The position numbers and the translations under genes are program-made. The notes beneath the pieces are model-generated. The model did not search any database and was not told where the DNA came from. It saw only the letters and a program-made list of their open reading frames with translations. Below, piece after piece: positions 7,948 to 16,324 of a stretch of DNA of 64,000 nt; the stretch's first letter is position 1; the number at the start of each line of letters is the position of its first letter. The stretch is from Candidatus Altimarinota bacterium (GTDB lineage Bacteria > Patescibacteriota > Gracilibacteria > UBA4473), in the NCBI GenBank assembly GCA_021734395.1, contig JAIPJB010000005.1, positions 1 through 64,000 of the forward strand, written 5' to 3'.

Positions 7948-8591
7948 TTTCTCAGAGTATAAAAATCATAGAGAACGTACACAAAGAGGATGATAACAAT
8001 AGGAACGAGTGCCAGCGTGAGATAATTTTCTCCGATCCATACAGACCACCAAAAGAGACAGTACACGATAACTCGGGGACGAAAAACATATTTATTCGGT
8101 ATATTGAGTGTATTTTTGAGAACACTGAAGAGAATCAGTACTGGATATAACACTAAGTACAGACTTCCCCAGAAAATATCTATCAAACCGTTTACGAGCA
8201 ATCCGATAGTGGTCGCCGATACACTCACCTGATCGGTGAAAGTATCGGTTAATGCTCCGCGATGATCGTTTTTTCCGGTATATCGAGCCAATGAGCCATC
8301 AATACCATCCAAAACAAAAGAAGCCAGAAGAAGCCACCCCGCGACGACGAGGTCGTATTTCATATAAACTGCTGCTCCCACTCCCAAAAAAGCACTGACA
8401 TAGCTTATGGCGTTGGCGCTGATTCCCAGCCAAACAAAAAATCTCAAAAAAGGATAGAAAAGTATTTTTTTCTTTCGTTCAAAAAAGTTTTTTATTTTTC
8501 GTTCGGCCGGAGACCAGCAATCAAAATATTTCTCCTTCACACGTCGAGAGATTTTGCGGGTTATTTGCCGAGCTTTTTCTCGCTTTTTCAT
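7935..8591 (-). CDS. CDP-alcohol phosphatidyltransferase family protein
   Basis: This membrane enzyme transfers a phosphatidyl group from a CDP-lipid (or a CDP-alcohol headgroup) in phospholipid synthesis. The full catalytic signature D-x2-DG-x2-AR-x8-G-x3-D-x3-D is present, starting DGIDGSLAR near residue 103. Several membrane segments follow. At 218 aa it is normal in size. The N-terminus is very basic (MKKREKARQITRKISRR). The start at 8591 was chosen because the longer frame runs through tRNA-Ser. Its ATG is only 8 nt after the CCA end of that tRNA, so tRNA and mRNA must share a transcript. The exact lipid product cannot be told. Confidence 0.88.
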   Translation of the reverse strand: MKKREKARQITRKISRRVKEKYFDCWSPAERKIKNFFERKKKILFYPFLRFFVWLGISANAISYVSAFLGVGAAVYMKYDLVVAGWLLLASFVLDGIDGSLARYTGKNDHRGALTDTFTDQVSVSATTIGLLVNGLIDIFWGSLYLVLYPVLILFSVLKNTLNIPNKYVFRPRVIVYCLFWWSVWIGENYLTLALVPIVIILFVYVLYDFYTLRKWAH

Positions 8592-8599
8592 GATACTGA

Positions 8600-8690
<91 letters not shown>

Positions 8691-8704
8691 GCAACAACGC
8701 CGGG

Positions 8705-8732
8705 ATTGTAAGAAAAAGAGACAAAAAGGCAA
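8705..8732 (-). promoter_or_regulatory. Promoter of tRNA-Ser(TGA) and downstream genes
   Basis: TTGCCT, a 16-bp spacer and TACAAT are read on the minus strand, 15 nt before the tRNA 5' end. It probably also drives the phosphatidyltransferase and cutA genes. Confidence 0.7.
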
Positions 8733-8751
8733 AGCATTTCACAGAAAAAGA

Positions 8752-8779
8752 TTGCTTTTCGAGGAAAAATTTCTACAAT
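8752..8779 (+). promoter_or_regulatory. Promoter of tRNA-Val/tRNA-Ser
   Basis: TTGCTT, a 16-bp spacer and TACAAT lie 16 nt before the tRNA-Val gene. It faces away from the tRNA-Ser(TGA) promoter, leaving only 19 bp between the two -35 boxes. Confidence 0.75.
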
Positions 8780-8795
8780 CGTCCCGTTCTTTCAT

Positions 8796-8872
8796 GGGCG
8801 CTTAGCTCAGCTGGCTAGAGCATCTCGTTTACACCGAGGAGGTCGCGGGTTCGAGTCCCTCAGCGCCCACCA
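8796..8872 (+). tRNA. tRNA-Val (TAC)
   Basis: Acceptor arms GGGCGCT and AGCGCCC, D-arm TAGCTCAGCTGG, anticodon loop TTTACAC (anticodon TAC) and T-arm GGGTTCGAGTCCC are all visible. Discriminator A and CCA are encoded. Confidence 0.95.
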
Positions 8873-8892
8873 TCTTATTTTCCTACGACCCC

Positions 8893-8983
8893 GGAGGAGT
8901 GCCGGAGCGGTCGAACGGGGTGCTCTCGAAAAGCACTGTCCCGCTCAGCGGGACCGGAGGTTCGAATCCTCTCTCCTCCGCCA
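8893..8983 (+). tRNA. tRNA-Ser (CGA)
   Basis: Acceptor arms GGAGGAG and CTCCTCC pair. The anticodon loop CTCGAAA gives CGA, and the long variable arm has the stem GTCCCGC/GCGGGAC. The T-arm is GGTTCGAATCC. Discriminator G and CCA are encoded. It follows tRNA-Val by 20 nt and is probably co-transcribed. Confidence 0.95.
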
Positions 8984-9046
8984 GAAAGTCTGGGCATCCC
9001 TTGTGGATGGAAGGATTTTTTGAGTATTTGATTGCTCAAATAAACC

Positions 9047-9074
9047 GTAGGGAACAACGATCGTTGTTCCCTAC
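9047..9074. repeat. REP hairpin, sister of the one in the RAYT gene
   Basis: The 28-nt perfect palindrome has arm GTAGGGAACAACGA. It lies between tRNA-Ser and the hydrolase gene and has the same length, ends and AAAT flank as the element at 4795-4822. Confidence 0.8.
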
Positions 9075-9133
9075 AAATAAATTATCTTTTTGGATAAATT
9101 CGAAAATCTCTCCTCCGTCAGTTTCAACTTACT

Positions 9134-9162
9134 TTGAGTTTTTCTCAGAGTAGTTTTATGAT
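9134..9162 (+). promoter_or_regulatory. Promoter of the hydrolase gene
   Basis: TTGAGT, a 17-bp spacer and TATGAT end 6 nt before the ATG at 9169, which predicts a leaderless transcript. Confidence 0.55.
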
Positions 9163-9168
9163 TTTTGT

Positions 9169-9705
9169 ATGAAACAAACCTTTCTTCTGCTTCATGGTTG
9201 GGGTGGGAATGGTTCAGATCATTGGCAGAATTTTCTGTCATCATTTCTAAAACAAAAAGGAAAACGAATCGTGTCTCCTCACTTTCAAAATCCTGATACT
9301 CCGGATTTATCACAATGGCTTCTGCAATTAAAATCATTTCTTGAGAACTTATCACCTTCTAATGTGATTATTGTCGCGCATAGCTTAGGTGCTGCGCTGT
9401 GGATTCATTTTGTGTCTCAACATCCAAGCTTTCAATCATCAAAAGCATTTTTAGTAGCTCCCACTCCAGATGATTGTGGGATTTCTGAAATTCGTTCTTT
9501 TTTTCCTCTTCCTTCGGTGGAGTTAAATTCTTCTTCTGTGGTAGTGGCATCCACAAATGATCCGTATATTTCTTCTGAAAAATGCAAACTATTGGCTCAA
9601 AGTATAGGTGCACAATTTCAGACACTTTCTAATGCCGGTCATATTTCGCCTGATTCAGGGTTTGGCCGATGGAAATGGATCGAGCAGAAGTGTTTAGAAG
9701 CTTAG
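9169..9705 (+). CDS. RBBP9/YdeN-like alpha/beta hydrolase
   Basis: This 178-aa serine hydrolase is of the RBBP9/YdeN type. The N-terminal LLLHGWGGNGSDHWQ contains the oxyanion-hole HGWG motif. The nucleophile elbow is VAHSLGAAL (residue Ser about 71). The acid is probably in STNDPYIS and the histidine in LSNAGHIS. These enzymes are small cytoplasmic hydrolases with poorly known substrates. The gene ends tail-to-tail with the VirB4-like gene, the two stop codons sharing the four bases TTAG. Confidence 0.88.
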   Translation: MKQTFLLLHGWGGNGSDHWQNFLSSFLKQKGKRIVSPHFQNPDTPDLSQWLLQLKSFLENLSPSNVIIVAHSLGAALWIHFVSQHPSFQSSKAFLVAPTPDDCGISEIRSFFPLPSVELNSSSVVVASTNDPYISSEKCKLLAQSIGAQFQTLSNAGHISPDSGFGRWKWIEQKCLEA

Positions 9706-11783
9706 TCTTTCTCTTTTTCGCTCTTTTTTTGCAATTGAGCTTTGAGCATTTCTTTTTCTTGTTTCTTCATCTGGAGGAGTTCTTCGGGATCAGTCGTGAT
9801 GATTTTGTGCTCGCCATAACTGGCAATCACCTGAATAGCCACGTGTTGATTTCCGGCAAAAAATAGTCCTTGTCCGATACCAGAATTAATCAAAAGATAT
9901 TTTTCTCCTTCGGTGAGATTAAAAACTTTCTTGAGTTTTTCCATGGCTACGGGCGCCTGACGCATCAGTATTTGCATCGAAGAGTTTGTAATAATGGGTT
10001 TTCCCCAGCGACTCTCTAAGAAGTCCTCTACATCTTGCGTGATGGTCGTAATTCCCAAGTAGTATTTTCGGGCGCGTTTCGTGAGATTATGCAGAAATCG
10101 TCCAGAATCTTCGTATTGCACCATATGCCAGGCCTCATCAATGACGAGTAGGCGTCGCTTGAGTTCGGATCGGATACGATTCCAGATAAAGTTCAAAAGA
10201 ATGTACATGGCGACGGGTCGAAGCTGTTCTTCCAGATCGCGAATACAAAAGACAATGAGTCCTGTTCCCAGATCAACATTGGTTTGATCCGAAAAAAGTC
10301 CGGAAAAAGTTCCTTTGGTATATTTCTCTAATCTTGTGGCGAGACCTTTTCCGCCTTCCATGGATTTGAGAACATTTTCCAAATCTCCCATTGTGGGCAT
10401 TTCGTACTCGTGTGGATTTTCAGTTTTGGATGTAATTCCTTTCAGTTCATATGTCTGGAGTATGGCTTTATCCATCAGAGCTTCTTCCTCGGGATTCAAT
10501 TTTCCCAGCATGACATTCATGAGCCCCGAGAGATTAATCGCGCTTTCACGCAATAATTCCCCAGCTTGGGTATCATCTTTATCAACCGGCAGGGGCAGAT
10601 CAAATGGATTGATACGTTGATCGGATGTCAGTGATACACGGATATAGCTTCCGCCTACTGTTCGCGACAGAGATTCGTATTCATTTTCCGGATCAATGAC
10701 CACGACATCGGTTCCCATCATGAGCGAACGTAACAGTTCGAGTTTCACGGCGTATGATTTACCGGCACCCGATTTCGCGAAGACCACTTGATTGGCATTT
10801 TCGAGCTTAAATCGATCGAAAATAATTAATGAATTGTTATGCCGATTGAGCCCGTAGAGGATTCCTTCATTTGATGTGAGATCATTGGAGACAAACGGAA
10901 ATGTGGTCGAAAGAGGACCAGTATTCATATTTCGGAATTCCTCAATCATGTCCGTTGCTTGGGGGAGCGTCGTTTCAAACCCTCGTTCGACACGGAAGTC
11001 AGCACTTCGAGTCATAATCAACTGCCCGCCCAAAATGGTTTCGAGTTGTTTCGAGGTTTTTTCGAGTTTTTCTTGGTCTTCGGCATAGACGGTAAAGTAC
11101 ACGCCGACCTGGAAAAATTTTTCGGTTCCGCGCTGAATATCTACACGCAAAGATTCTGCATCTTCTAAGGCTGTGTCGAGTGCCACATCATTGACCACTC
11201 CTCGTTTTTGATTCATGCGTTTGCTCGAGAGCATTTCAGCAACCTTTTTGCGCAGGATTTTCATCATGCGTGAGGGATCAGTAGGGTAGACAAAGACGGA
11301 GATATCAAGCGTTGCATCAAAATTAATCAATTGGTTCATCCATCCACTTTCCAAAAAACGAGGATAATTGAATACAAAAAAACTTTTTACATGCATTCCG
11401 TTCAATTTCATGTCATAGGTTGATGTCTCCACAGATGAGGGAGCGATCAAATCTTTCACCGAAACGATTCCATTTTGATAGAGTTTTTCAGCATCTATAA
11501 TGCGTTTTCGCATCTGAGAAGTGAGCTTTTTCTTGTCGTGCTGAGGATCAAAATTTTCAAAAAATTCATCCAGATCTCCGATTTGTTCTTCGAGTTTTTT
11601 GTCTTGTTCTGCTTCGTTTTTTTTGTCTTTTCCCAAAACATTCTCCCACTTTTTTTTCAGTGATTCGGCAACGCCAAATTCTGTCGATCCCTTTTTCTCG
11701 ACATTGGTAATCGTTATTTTCCCGACCTGAGAGTTTTGACTCTGAGATGTATTTTGCTGTTTGGCTTTTGTTTGTTCGACCAT
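9702..11783 (-). CDS. VirB4/TraC-like type IV secretion ATPase
   Basis: This is a hexameric P-loop ATPase of the VirB4 family that powers type IV secretion or related envelope machines. The 693-aa protein has a charged, Gln/Lys-rich N-terminus, a VirB4 N-terminal domain and the Walker A motif FAKSGAGKSYAVK near residue 336. Walker B is RLLVIDEAWHM near residue 551. The terminal 25 residues are rich in Lys, Glu and Gln. No other type IV secretion gene lies beside it. Orphan VirB4 homologues are common in CPR genomes. The ATG at 11783 was chosen over a longer frame because a TATAAT promoter lies at 11806-11834. Confidence 0.87.
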   Translation of the reverse strand: MVEQTKAKQQNTSQSQNSQVGKITITNVEKKGSTEFGVAESLKKKWENVLGKDKKNEAEQDKKLEEQIGDLDEFFENFDPQHDKKKLTSQMRKRIIDAEKLYQNGIVSVKDLIAPSSVETSTYDMKLNGMHVKSFFVFNYPRFLESGWMNQLINFDATLDISVFVYPTDPSRMMKILRKKVAEMLSSKRMNQKRGVVNDVALDTALEDAESLRVDIQRGTEKFFQVGVYFTVYAEDQEKLEKTSKQLETILGGQLIMTRSADFRVERGFETTLPQATDMIEEFRNMNTGPLSTTFPFVSNDLTSNEGILYGLNRHNNSLIIFDRFKLENANQVVFAKSGAGKSYAVKLELLRSLMMGTDVVVIDPENEYESLSRTVGGSYIRVSLTSDQRINPFDLPLPVDKDDTQAGELLRESAINLSGLMNVMLGKLNPEEEALMDKAILQTYELKGITSKTENPHEYEMPTMGDLENVLKSMEGGKGLATRLEKYTKGTFSGLFSDQTNVDLGTGLIVFCIRDLEEQLRPVAMYILLNFIWNRIRSELKRRLLVIDEAWHMVQYEDSGRFLHNLTKRARKYYLGITTITQDVEDFLESRWGKPIITNSSMQILMRQAPVAMEKLKKVFNLTEGEKYLLINSGIGQGLFFAGNQHVAIQVIASYGEHKIITTDPEELLQMKKQEKEMLKAQLQKKSEKEKD

Positions 11784-11805
11784 AAGAGAAGGTTTTATTC
11801 TGATT

Positions 11806-11834
11806 ATTATACCAGAAAAAAGCCTTTTATTCAA
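11806..11834 (-). promoter_or_regulatory. Promoter of the VirB4-like gene
   Basis: TTGAAT, a 17-bp spacer and TATAAT are read on the minus strand, giving a leader of about 16-20 nt before the ATG at 11783. Confidence 0.7.
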
Positions 11835-11865
11835 TACTTTTTGTGGGTTTTTGAAGAGGAGTCGC

Positions 11866-11894
11866 TTGACATTTTTTTAAAAACTTTGTATATA
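11866..11894 (+). promoter_or_regulatory. Near-consensus promoter of the leader RNA/P-type ATPase
   Basis: TTGACA, a 17-bp spacer and TATATA form one of the best promoters in the window. The predicted start near 11901 is about 435 nt before the ATPase start codon, so a long untranslated RNA is made. Confidence 0.75.
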
Positions 11895-11900
11895 AAAAGC

Positions 11901-12260
11901 GCACATCTTTTTCACAGTAAATCGTTTCGCAAAAATTTGAGACTTAGAGGTGTGATATGCGCTTTTTACCGCACATGTGCTAATATTTTAGCACAGGGAG
12001 GTTTGATCTGGGCTTACAGATCATCTCGCCTGCCATCCGAAGATCAATTTTTAGGAGCGTATCTTCTCGCTCACAGATTGTGTTTTTGTGTTCAAAGATT
12101 ATCTGGAGTAAGGGTATGAGAGAGAAACTGTCTTTCTCTCGAAATCCGAGAAAAGCTACTGTCGGATGGGAGAGGAAGGCAGGGAGGAGGGGGGAATACA
12201 ATATTCTATTCTCTCCTGCTCCCGACCTTCCGGTTATATCGTGCGGATTAAAAGAACAAA
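11901..12260 (+). ncRNA. Candidate structured leader RNA or independent ncRNA
   Basis: No protein-like ORF is seen between the promoter at 11866-11894 and the ATPase start. The region is dense in hairpins. A 5' stem pairs GCGCACATC with GATATGCGC (to 11962). Other stems are GTGCTAA/TTAGCAC (11977-11994), TGATCTG/CAGATCA (12004-12023), GAGAGAAA/TTTCTCTC (12120-12140) and a 58-nt hairpin at 12174-12231. TTTCTC (12133-12138) can instead pair with GAGAAA (12148-12153), so two hairpins exclude each other, as in riboswitches. It does not match the RNase P, tmRNA, SRP or common riboswitch motifs I know. It may be a regulatory leader of the ATPase gene or a separate RNA. No U-tract terminator was found. 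Confidence 0.5.
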
Positions 12261-12335
12261 TCATTATACCATAAAAAAATAATAAAATCAAACACTTTGG
12301 GATGATGGAAAAGTTCAGTACAATAGAAAAAAAAC

Positions 12336-14990
12336 ATGACAGGACTTTCTTCTTCCGTCGCCCGTAGTCGTTTGCAGCAATATGGGAAAAATGCGCTCAG
12401 AGTAAAAAAAACACATCCTTGGTGGAAAATACTTTTTGGGCAATTTACCGATGTTTTGGTTCTTCTCTTGGTTGCTGCTTCTCTTATTTCTTTTGTACTG
12501 GGGGAGAAAACAGATGGAACGGTTATTCTCTTTATTGTTGTACTCAACGCGGGAATAGGTTTTTTTCAAGAATTTCGAACTGAGCGCACCATCGAGGCTC
12601 TCAAAAAAATGATCCACCCTCAGATTCGAGTATTTCGTGATGGGAAAGAAACCTTGCTCTCGACAGAACTTTTGGTGCCGGGCGACATTGTTCTTTTAGC
12701 CGAAGGGGATAAGATTCCTGCTGACGGAATTTTACGGGAAGTTCATCAATGTAAAGTCGAGGAGTCGGCTTTGACGGGAGAATCTGTCCCTGTGGAAAAA
12801 AAAGAATCCGAAGAGGTTTTTATGGGGACGTCAGTCGTTCATGGTTCAGCGGTTTTTGAAGTAGTACAGACAGGTATGAAAACCCGATTTGGGAAGATTG
12901 CTGAGCTCACGACTTCTACCATTCAGGTTCGATCACCACTCCAAAAAGAACTCGCCCACATGGGTGTGTTTGTGACACAGCTGACAGCGGTAATCTGTGT
13001 GGTGCTCTTTTTTATGAGTTTGTGGCGAGAATCCACGCTTTTGGACAGCTTGCTTTTTGCAGTTTCAGTGGCTATTGCGGCAGTTCCTGAAGGGCTTCCG
13101 ACCACCATTACCATTGCTTTGGCATTAGGGGCGACGGTTCTGGCTCGGAAAAAAGCGATCATGAAACGACTTTCGTCAGTAGAAACATTGGGCGCGGTGA
13201 CAACGATTTGTTCGGATAAAACTGGCACTCTTACTCGCAATGAAATGACGGCTCGTGAAATATATTTAGCGGATCGATCTATTTTTCATGTGTCGGGGGG
13301 AGGCTATGATCCCCACGGAAAAATCGATTATATTGGAGGAAGTATCAATTCTTCTTTTCGAGAAAATTTACTGGATCAATTACTTGAGGTATGCCTTCAG
13401 TGTAACGAGGCCAAACTCGAGAAAAAAAATCACCGCTATCATGTTTTGGGCGATCCGACCGAAGGGGCGCTTTTAACATTAGTCGGGAAGGACAGTCTTT
13501 CTCGATTATCGCGAGCAGGGAAAGGGATCCATGATATTTTTCCTTTTGACTCTGAAAGAAAGATGATGTCGGTCATTGCGGAGAACAAATATCAAATACC
13601 AAATATCAAAGGACAAAAAACAAAAAATAAAAAGCAGTTATTAATTTTGGTCAAAGGATCTCCAGATCAGGTTCTCGCGCACTGTACTCATTGGTCGGAT
13701 GGAAAAAAGATACATGTTTTGACCGATGCCAAGCGCAAAAAGATACACTCTCATTACGAGCGCATGGCGGGGAACGCTCTGCGAGTTTTGGCTTTTGCAT
13801 CGAGGGAGGCGAAAGTCAGTGAGAAAATTTCTTCCGAAAAGGAAGCCGAAAAAAACCTCACATTTCTGGGATTGGTAGGGATGATTGATCCTCCCAGAGA
13901 AGAAGTGCGTTCGGCGGTTGAGAAATGTCGCACTGCTGGCATCAGAACGGTTATTATTACCGGTGATTTCGGCGTGACGGCTGAGGCTATTGCTCGAGAG
14001 CTAGGAATTGTTCGTGGAAATAAAGTCAGGGTCCTCACGGGTGATCAGATACAAAAACTCAGTGATAAAAAATTATCAGCTCTCCTGCGAGAGAAAGAAA
14101 AGGCTCTTATTTTTGCGCGCAGTATGCCGGAACAGAAAATGCGTGTCGTAAAACTCCTCCAGTCTCATGGAGAAATAGTGGCGATGACCGGCGATGGGGT
14201 CAACGATGCTCCCGCGCTCAAAGCGGCTGATATCGGTGTTGCAATGGGTATTGCGGGGACGGATGTTTCCAAAGAAGCCGCCACAATGATTTTAACCGAT
14301 GATTCTTTTGCTTCGATTGTCACGGCTGTGGAAGAGGGGAGACGGATTTATGAAAATCTAAAGAAATTTGTCTGGTTTATTTTTTCCTGCAATATCGGTG
14401 AACTTTTTGTTATTTTTTCGGCGATCGTCTTTCAGTTTCCACTTCCCTTGACGGCGATTCTTATTCTCTGTGTGGATCTGGGGACCGATATTCTGCCGGC
14501 GATTGCATTGGGCGTGGATAGCGGAGAAGAAGATCTGATGCACAAAAAACCACGCGATCCGAAACAACGAGTTATGAACAAAAAATTTGTTCAATATTTT
14601 TTGCTGGTTGGTGTGACGATTGGGATTTCAGTGACGGGGGCATTTCTCTGGTCGCTCTGGAGTGATGGCTGGTGGTGGGGAGATGGATTTGATCAAAATG
14701 TAGAACACGCCCGCAGCGTTGCCTTCACGGCATTGGTTTTTGTGCAGTTAGTCAATGCCTTTTCCGCTCGCAGCGAAAAAAAATCTCTCTTTCGAGGAAA
14801 GATGGATAATCATTTTCTTATCCTTGCCGTACTGTCGTCGATTTTAATGGTCTTCCTCATGCTCTATGTCCCTTTCCTCAATCGCACACTCGGAACCTCT
14901 CCTCTCGGAGGAATGGATTGGATAGCTGTAGCAATAGCAGCGCTTTTGCCGTTACTCGTAATCGAGATTCGAAAAAAAATAATCAATTAG
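12336..14990 (+). CDS. P-type cation-transporting ATPase, Ca2+ type
   Basis: This 884-aa membrane pump uses ATP to move cations, most likely Ca2+ (type II P-type ATPase). The actuator-domain motif LTGESVPVEK is near residue 147. The ion-binding M4 motif VPEGLPTT is near 251, the phosphorylation motif CSDKTGTLTRNEM near 293 and the hinge TGDGVNDAPAL near 617. About ten membrane segments are visible. The PEGLP motif and the missing N-terminal metal-binding CxxC domain argue against heavy-metal pumps. The N-terminus is short and starts directly in the GLS...YGKNAL region. An in-frame stop just upstream supports this. The N-domain holds an insertion of about 18 residues rich in Lys, Gln and Asn (13584-13636). 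Confidence 0.93.
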   Translation: MTGLSSSVARSRLQQYGKNALRVKKTHPWWKILFGQFTDVLVLLLVAASLISFVLGEKTDGTVILFIVVLNAGIGFFQEFRTERTIEALKKMIHPQIRVFRDGKETLLSTELLVPGDIVLLAEGDKIPADGILREVHQCKVEESALTGESVPVEKKESEEVFMGTSVVHGSAVFEVVQTGMKTRFGKIAELTTSTIQVRSPLQKELAHMGVFVTQLTAVICVVLFFMSLWRESTLLDSLLFAVSVAIAAVPEGLPTTITIALALGATVLARKKAIMKRLSSVETLGAVTTICSDKTGTLTRNEMTAREIYLADRSIFHVSGGGYDPHGKIDYIGGSINSSFRENLLDQLLEVCLQCNEAKLEKKNHRYHVLGDPTEGALLTLVGKDSLSRLSRAGKGIHDIFPFDSERKMMSVIAENKYQIPNIKGQKTKNKKQLLILVKGSPDQVLAHCTHWSDGKKIHVLTDAKRKKIHSHYERMAGNALRVLAFASREAKVSEKISSEKEAEKNLTFLGLVGMIDPPREEVRSAVEKCRTAGIRTVIITGDFGVTAEAIARELGIVRGNKVRVLTGDQIQKLSDKKLSALLREKEKALIFARSMPEQKMRVVKLLQSHGEIVAMTGDGVNDAPALKAADIGVAMGIAGTDVSKEAATMILTDDSFASIVTAVEEGRRIYENLKKFVWFIFSCNIGELFVIFSAIVFQFPLPLTAILILCVDLGTDILPAIALGVDSGEEDLMHKKPRDPKQRVMNKKFVQYFLLVGVTIGISVTGAFLWSLWSDGWWWGDGFDQNVEHARSVAFTALVFVQLVNAFSARSEKKSLFRGKMDNHFLILAVLSSILMVFLMLYVPFLNRTLGTSPLGGMDWIAVAIAALLPLLVIEIRKKIIN
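13584..13636. repeat. A-rich low-complexity insertion in the P-type ATPase
   Basis: Short units resembling CAAATATCAAATACC followed by GGACAAAAAACAAAAAAT encode KYQIPNIKGQKTKNKKQ within the nucleotide-binding domain, between MMSVIAEN and LLILVKGSPDQ. Relatives join these two segments with a short turn, so this looks inserted. Confidence 0.5.
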
Positions 14991-15217
14991 CGAGCTTTCA
15001 TTGACTTCATCAGCCCAACTTGAGCCTTCACTTCTTCTTCCGAGAGTATCGTTTCTTGAGCACCGGCTTTTACGGCGCTGAGCTGTTTTTTTACTTTATT
15101 TGTTATTTTTCGCCGTTCTTCCTTTGTTCTTTTTGACTCTGGCTTTCCTGCGATGAGAGTATATTCTTCACTACTGAGTTCTTCGTCTAAGGGGAGGATT
15201 TTTGCTGTTTCTGACAT
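14987..15217 (-). CDS. Small charged hypothetical protein, 76 aa
   Basis: No family is recognised. The protein is soluble, highly charged and mostly helical, with KPESKRTKEERRKITNKVKK in the middle and two acidic segments (LDEELSSEEY and ILSEEEVKAQ). It is the last gene of an apparent hrcA operon. Its stop codon overlaps that of the convergent P-type ATPase in the four bases TTAG. Confidence 0.5.
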   Translation of the reverse strand: MSETAKILPLDEELSSEEYTLIAGKPESKRTKEERRKITNKVKKQLSAVKAGAQETILSEEEVKAQVGLMKSMKAR

Positions 15218-15266
15218 CTTAAAAAGGGTTAATAATTTTTTCTATTGTATCTCTTTGTTTTTTCTG

Positions 15267-15569
15267 TCAAGAATTTGTTAGAAGTTTATCAATATCGGCA
15301 ACGGTTTGGAGAGTAATTTCCTTGAGATCGTCCAAGTTTTTTCCGGTTTTTTCTCGGATGATATTTTCTAACATTGCTCTATCCAGAGGATCATTTCCAA
15401 TAATTTCTTGGATGGAAGCCTCGTCGGTTATGATTTTATCATCTGACTTCAGAGCAGCAATTGCTGCGATAATATCTTTTCCTGAGTTCAGGTTTGTTGT
15501 ATCCATTGTGATAACACTATCGCGTTCTTTGTATACGGCGGAACCTGGAAATTTTTCGGAAGAAGTCAT
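15267..15569 (-). CDS. Hypothetical protein, 100 aa
   Basis: No family is recognised. The protein is acidic and probably cytoplasmic, with segments such as KDIIAAIAALKSDDKIITDE and AMLENIIREKTGKNLDDLKE that suggest helices. A TTG lies five codons upstream, but the ATG at 15569 is preferred. The frame begins shortly after the hrcA stop, so it is likely translated from the HrcA-controlled transcript. Confidence 0.5.
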   Translation of the reverse strand: MTSSEKFPGSAVYKERDSVITMDTTNLNSGKDIIAAIAALKSDDKIITDEASIQEIIGNDPLDRAMLENIIREKTGKNLDDLKEITLQTVADIDKLLTNS

Positions 15570-15585
15570 GTTTTTTTTTGTCAAA

Positions 15586-16302
15586 TCATTCCAATATTTC
15601 TAGTGCATTTCGGAGAAGCGCTCGATTGAATGCATATTTCATTCGTATCGGTCCCAAGATTCCCATATGCCCATGTACGCCTCGAGCAGAAAAACGTGTC
15701 ACCAGCATCGTACAGCTGGAAATTTCTTCGAGCATATTTTCATGACCGATGAATATTTTAACGCTATCCTCTTCTTCTACTTCTAGTGAACGCAGGAGTG
15801 ATTGAAGTTTTTCCTGGCCTTCAAGAACCTCAATAATTTGGGCGACTTTTTCAGGTGTTTTTAAAAATTCAGGGCTGCGCAGAACATTAGAGAGTCCTAA
15901 ATAGGCTGTTTTATCATTTTCAATATTCGCAAATGCTACATTGCCTGAAAGAGAGGCTACAATTCTCAGAGCATCAAAGAGAGATTCTTTGGTCCTTTCC
16001 AATCGATATTCTGTCAGTCGTTTTTGAAACAATGAGGTCACCATTTCTTCCTCGCTTTTGTCTTGTAGCAATTCATCAACAAAAAATCGATATCCTTTTT
16101 CGGTGGGGATTTTTCCAGCAGAAACATGAGGTGATTCAATCAATCCGATTTCTTCCAAGATTGCGAATTCATTTCGAATCGTAGCCGATGACACATCAAA
16201 ATCCTTATGCCCCATAAGGAGTCGTTTGGAAGCTACAGGAGTTGCAGTTTCTACAAAATCCTCGATCAATGCCGCTAAAATCTGAAGTGTTCGGTCTTTC
16301 AT
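15586..16302 (-). CDS. hrcA: Heat-inducible transcription repressor HrcA
   Basis: HrcA represses heat-shock genes by binding CIRCE operators and depends on GroEL for activity. The N-terminal winged helix is clear: MKDRTLQILAALIEDFVE, then ATPVASKRL and SSATIRNEFAILEEIGLIE. The family segments SAGKIPTEKGYRFFVDEL follow. The C-terminal part includes VSIGPIRM-like sequence, here LGPIRMKYAFNRALL. At 238 aa it is about 100 residues shorter than typical HrcA, apparently by loss of part of the central dimerisation domain. A CIRCE-like operator lies at 16325-16351 and the Shine-Dalgarno site AAGGAG is close to the ATG, so the gene is probably autoregulated. Confidence 0.92.
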   Translation of the reverse strand: MKDRTLQILAALIEDFVETATPVASKRLLMGHKDFDVSSATIRNEFAILEEIGLIESPHVSAGKIPTEKGYRFFVDELLQDKSEEEMVTSLFQKRLTEYRLERTKESLFDALRIVASLSGNVAFANIENDKTAYLGLSNVLRSPEFLKTPEKVAQIIEVLEGQEKLQSLLRSLEVEEEDSVKIFIGHENMLEEISSCTMLVTRFSARGVHGHMGILGPIRMKYAFNRALLRNALEILE

Positions 16303-16324
16303 CCAACTCCTTTTGTACCAAAAA

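Noticed and set aside
11736-12119. Open frame on the plus strand over the VirB4 start and the leader RNA region
   Set aside because: It runs through two promoters and hairpins, has no family resemblance and starts inside the VirB4-like gene on the other strand.
12120-12180. Resemblance of the CTGTCGGATGGGAGAGGA segment to the 3' end of FMN riboswitches
   Set aside because: The other conserved parts of the FMN element are missing, and the following gene is a cation ATPase. Lysine, TPP and RNase P resemblances were also checked and found to be short chance matches.
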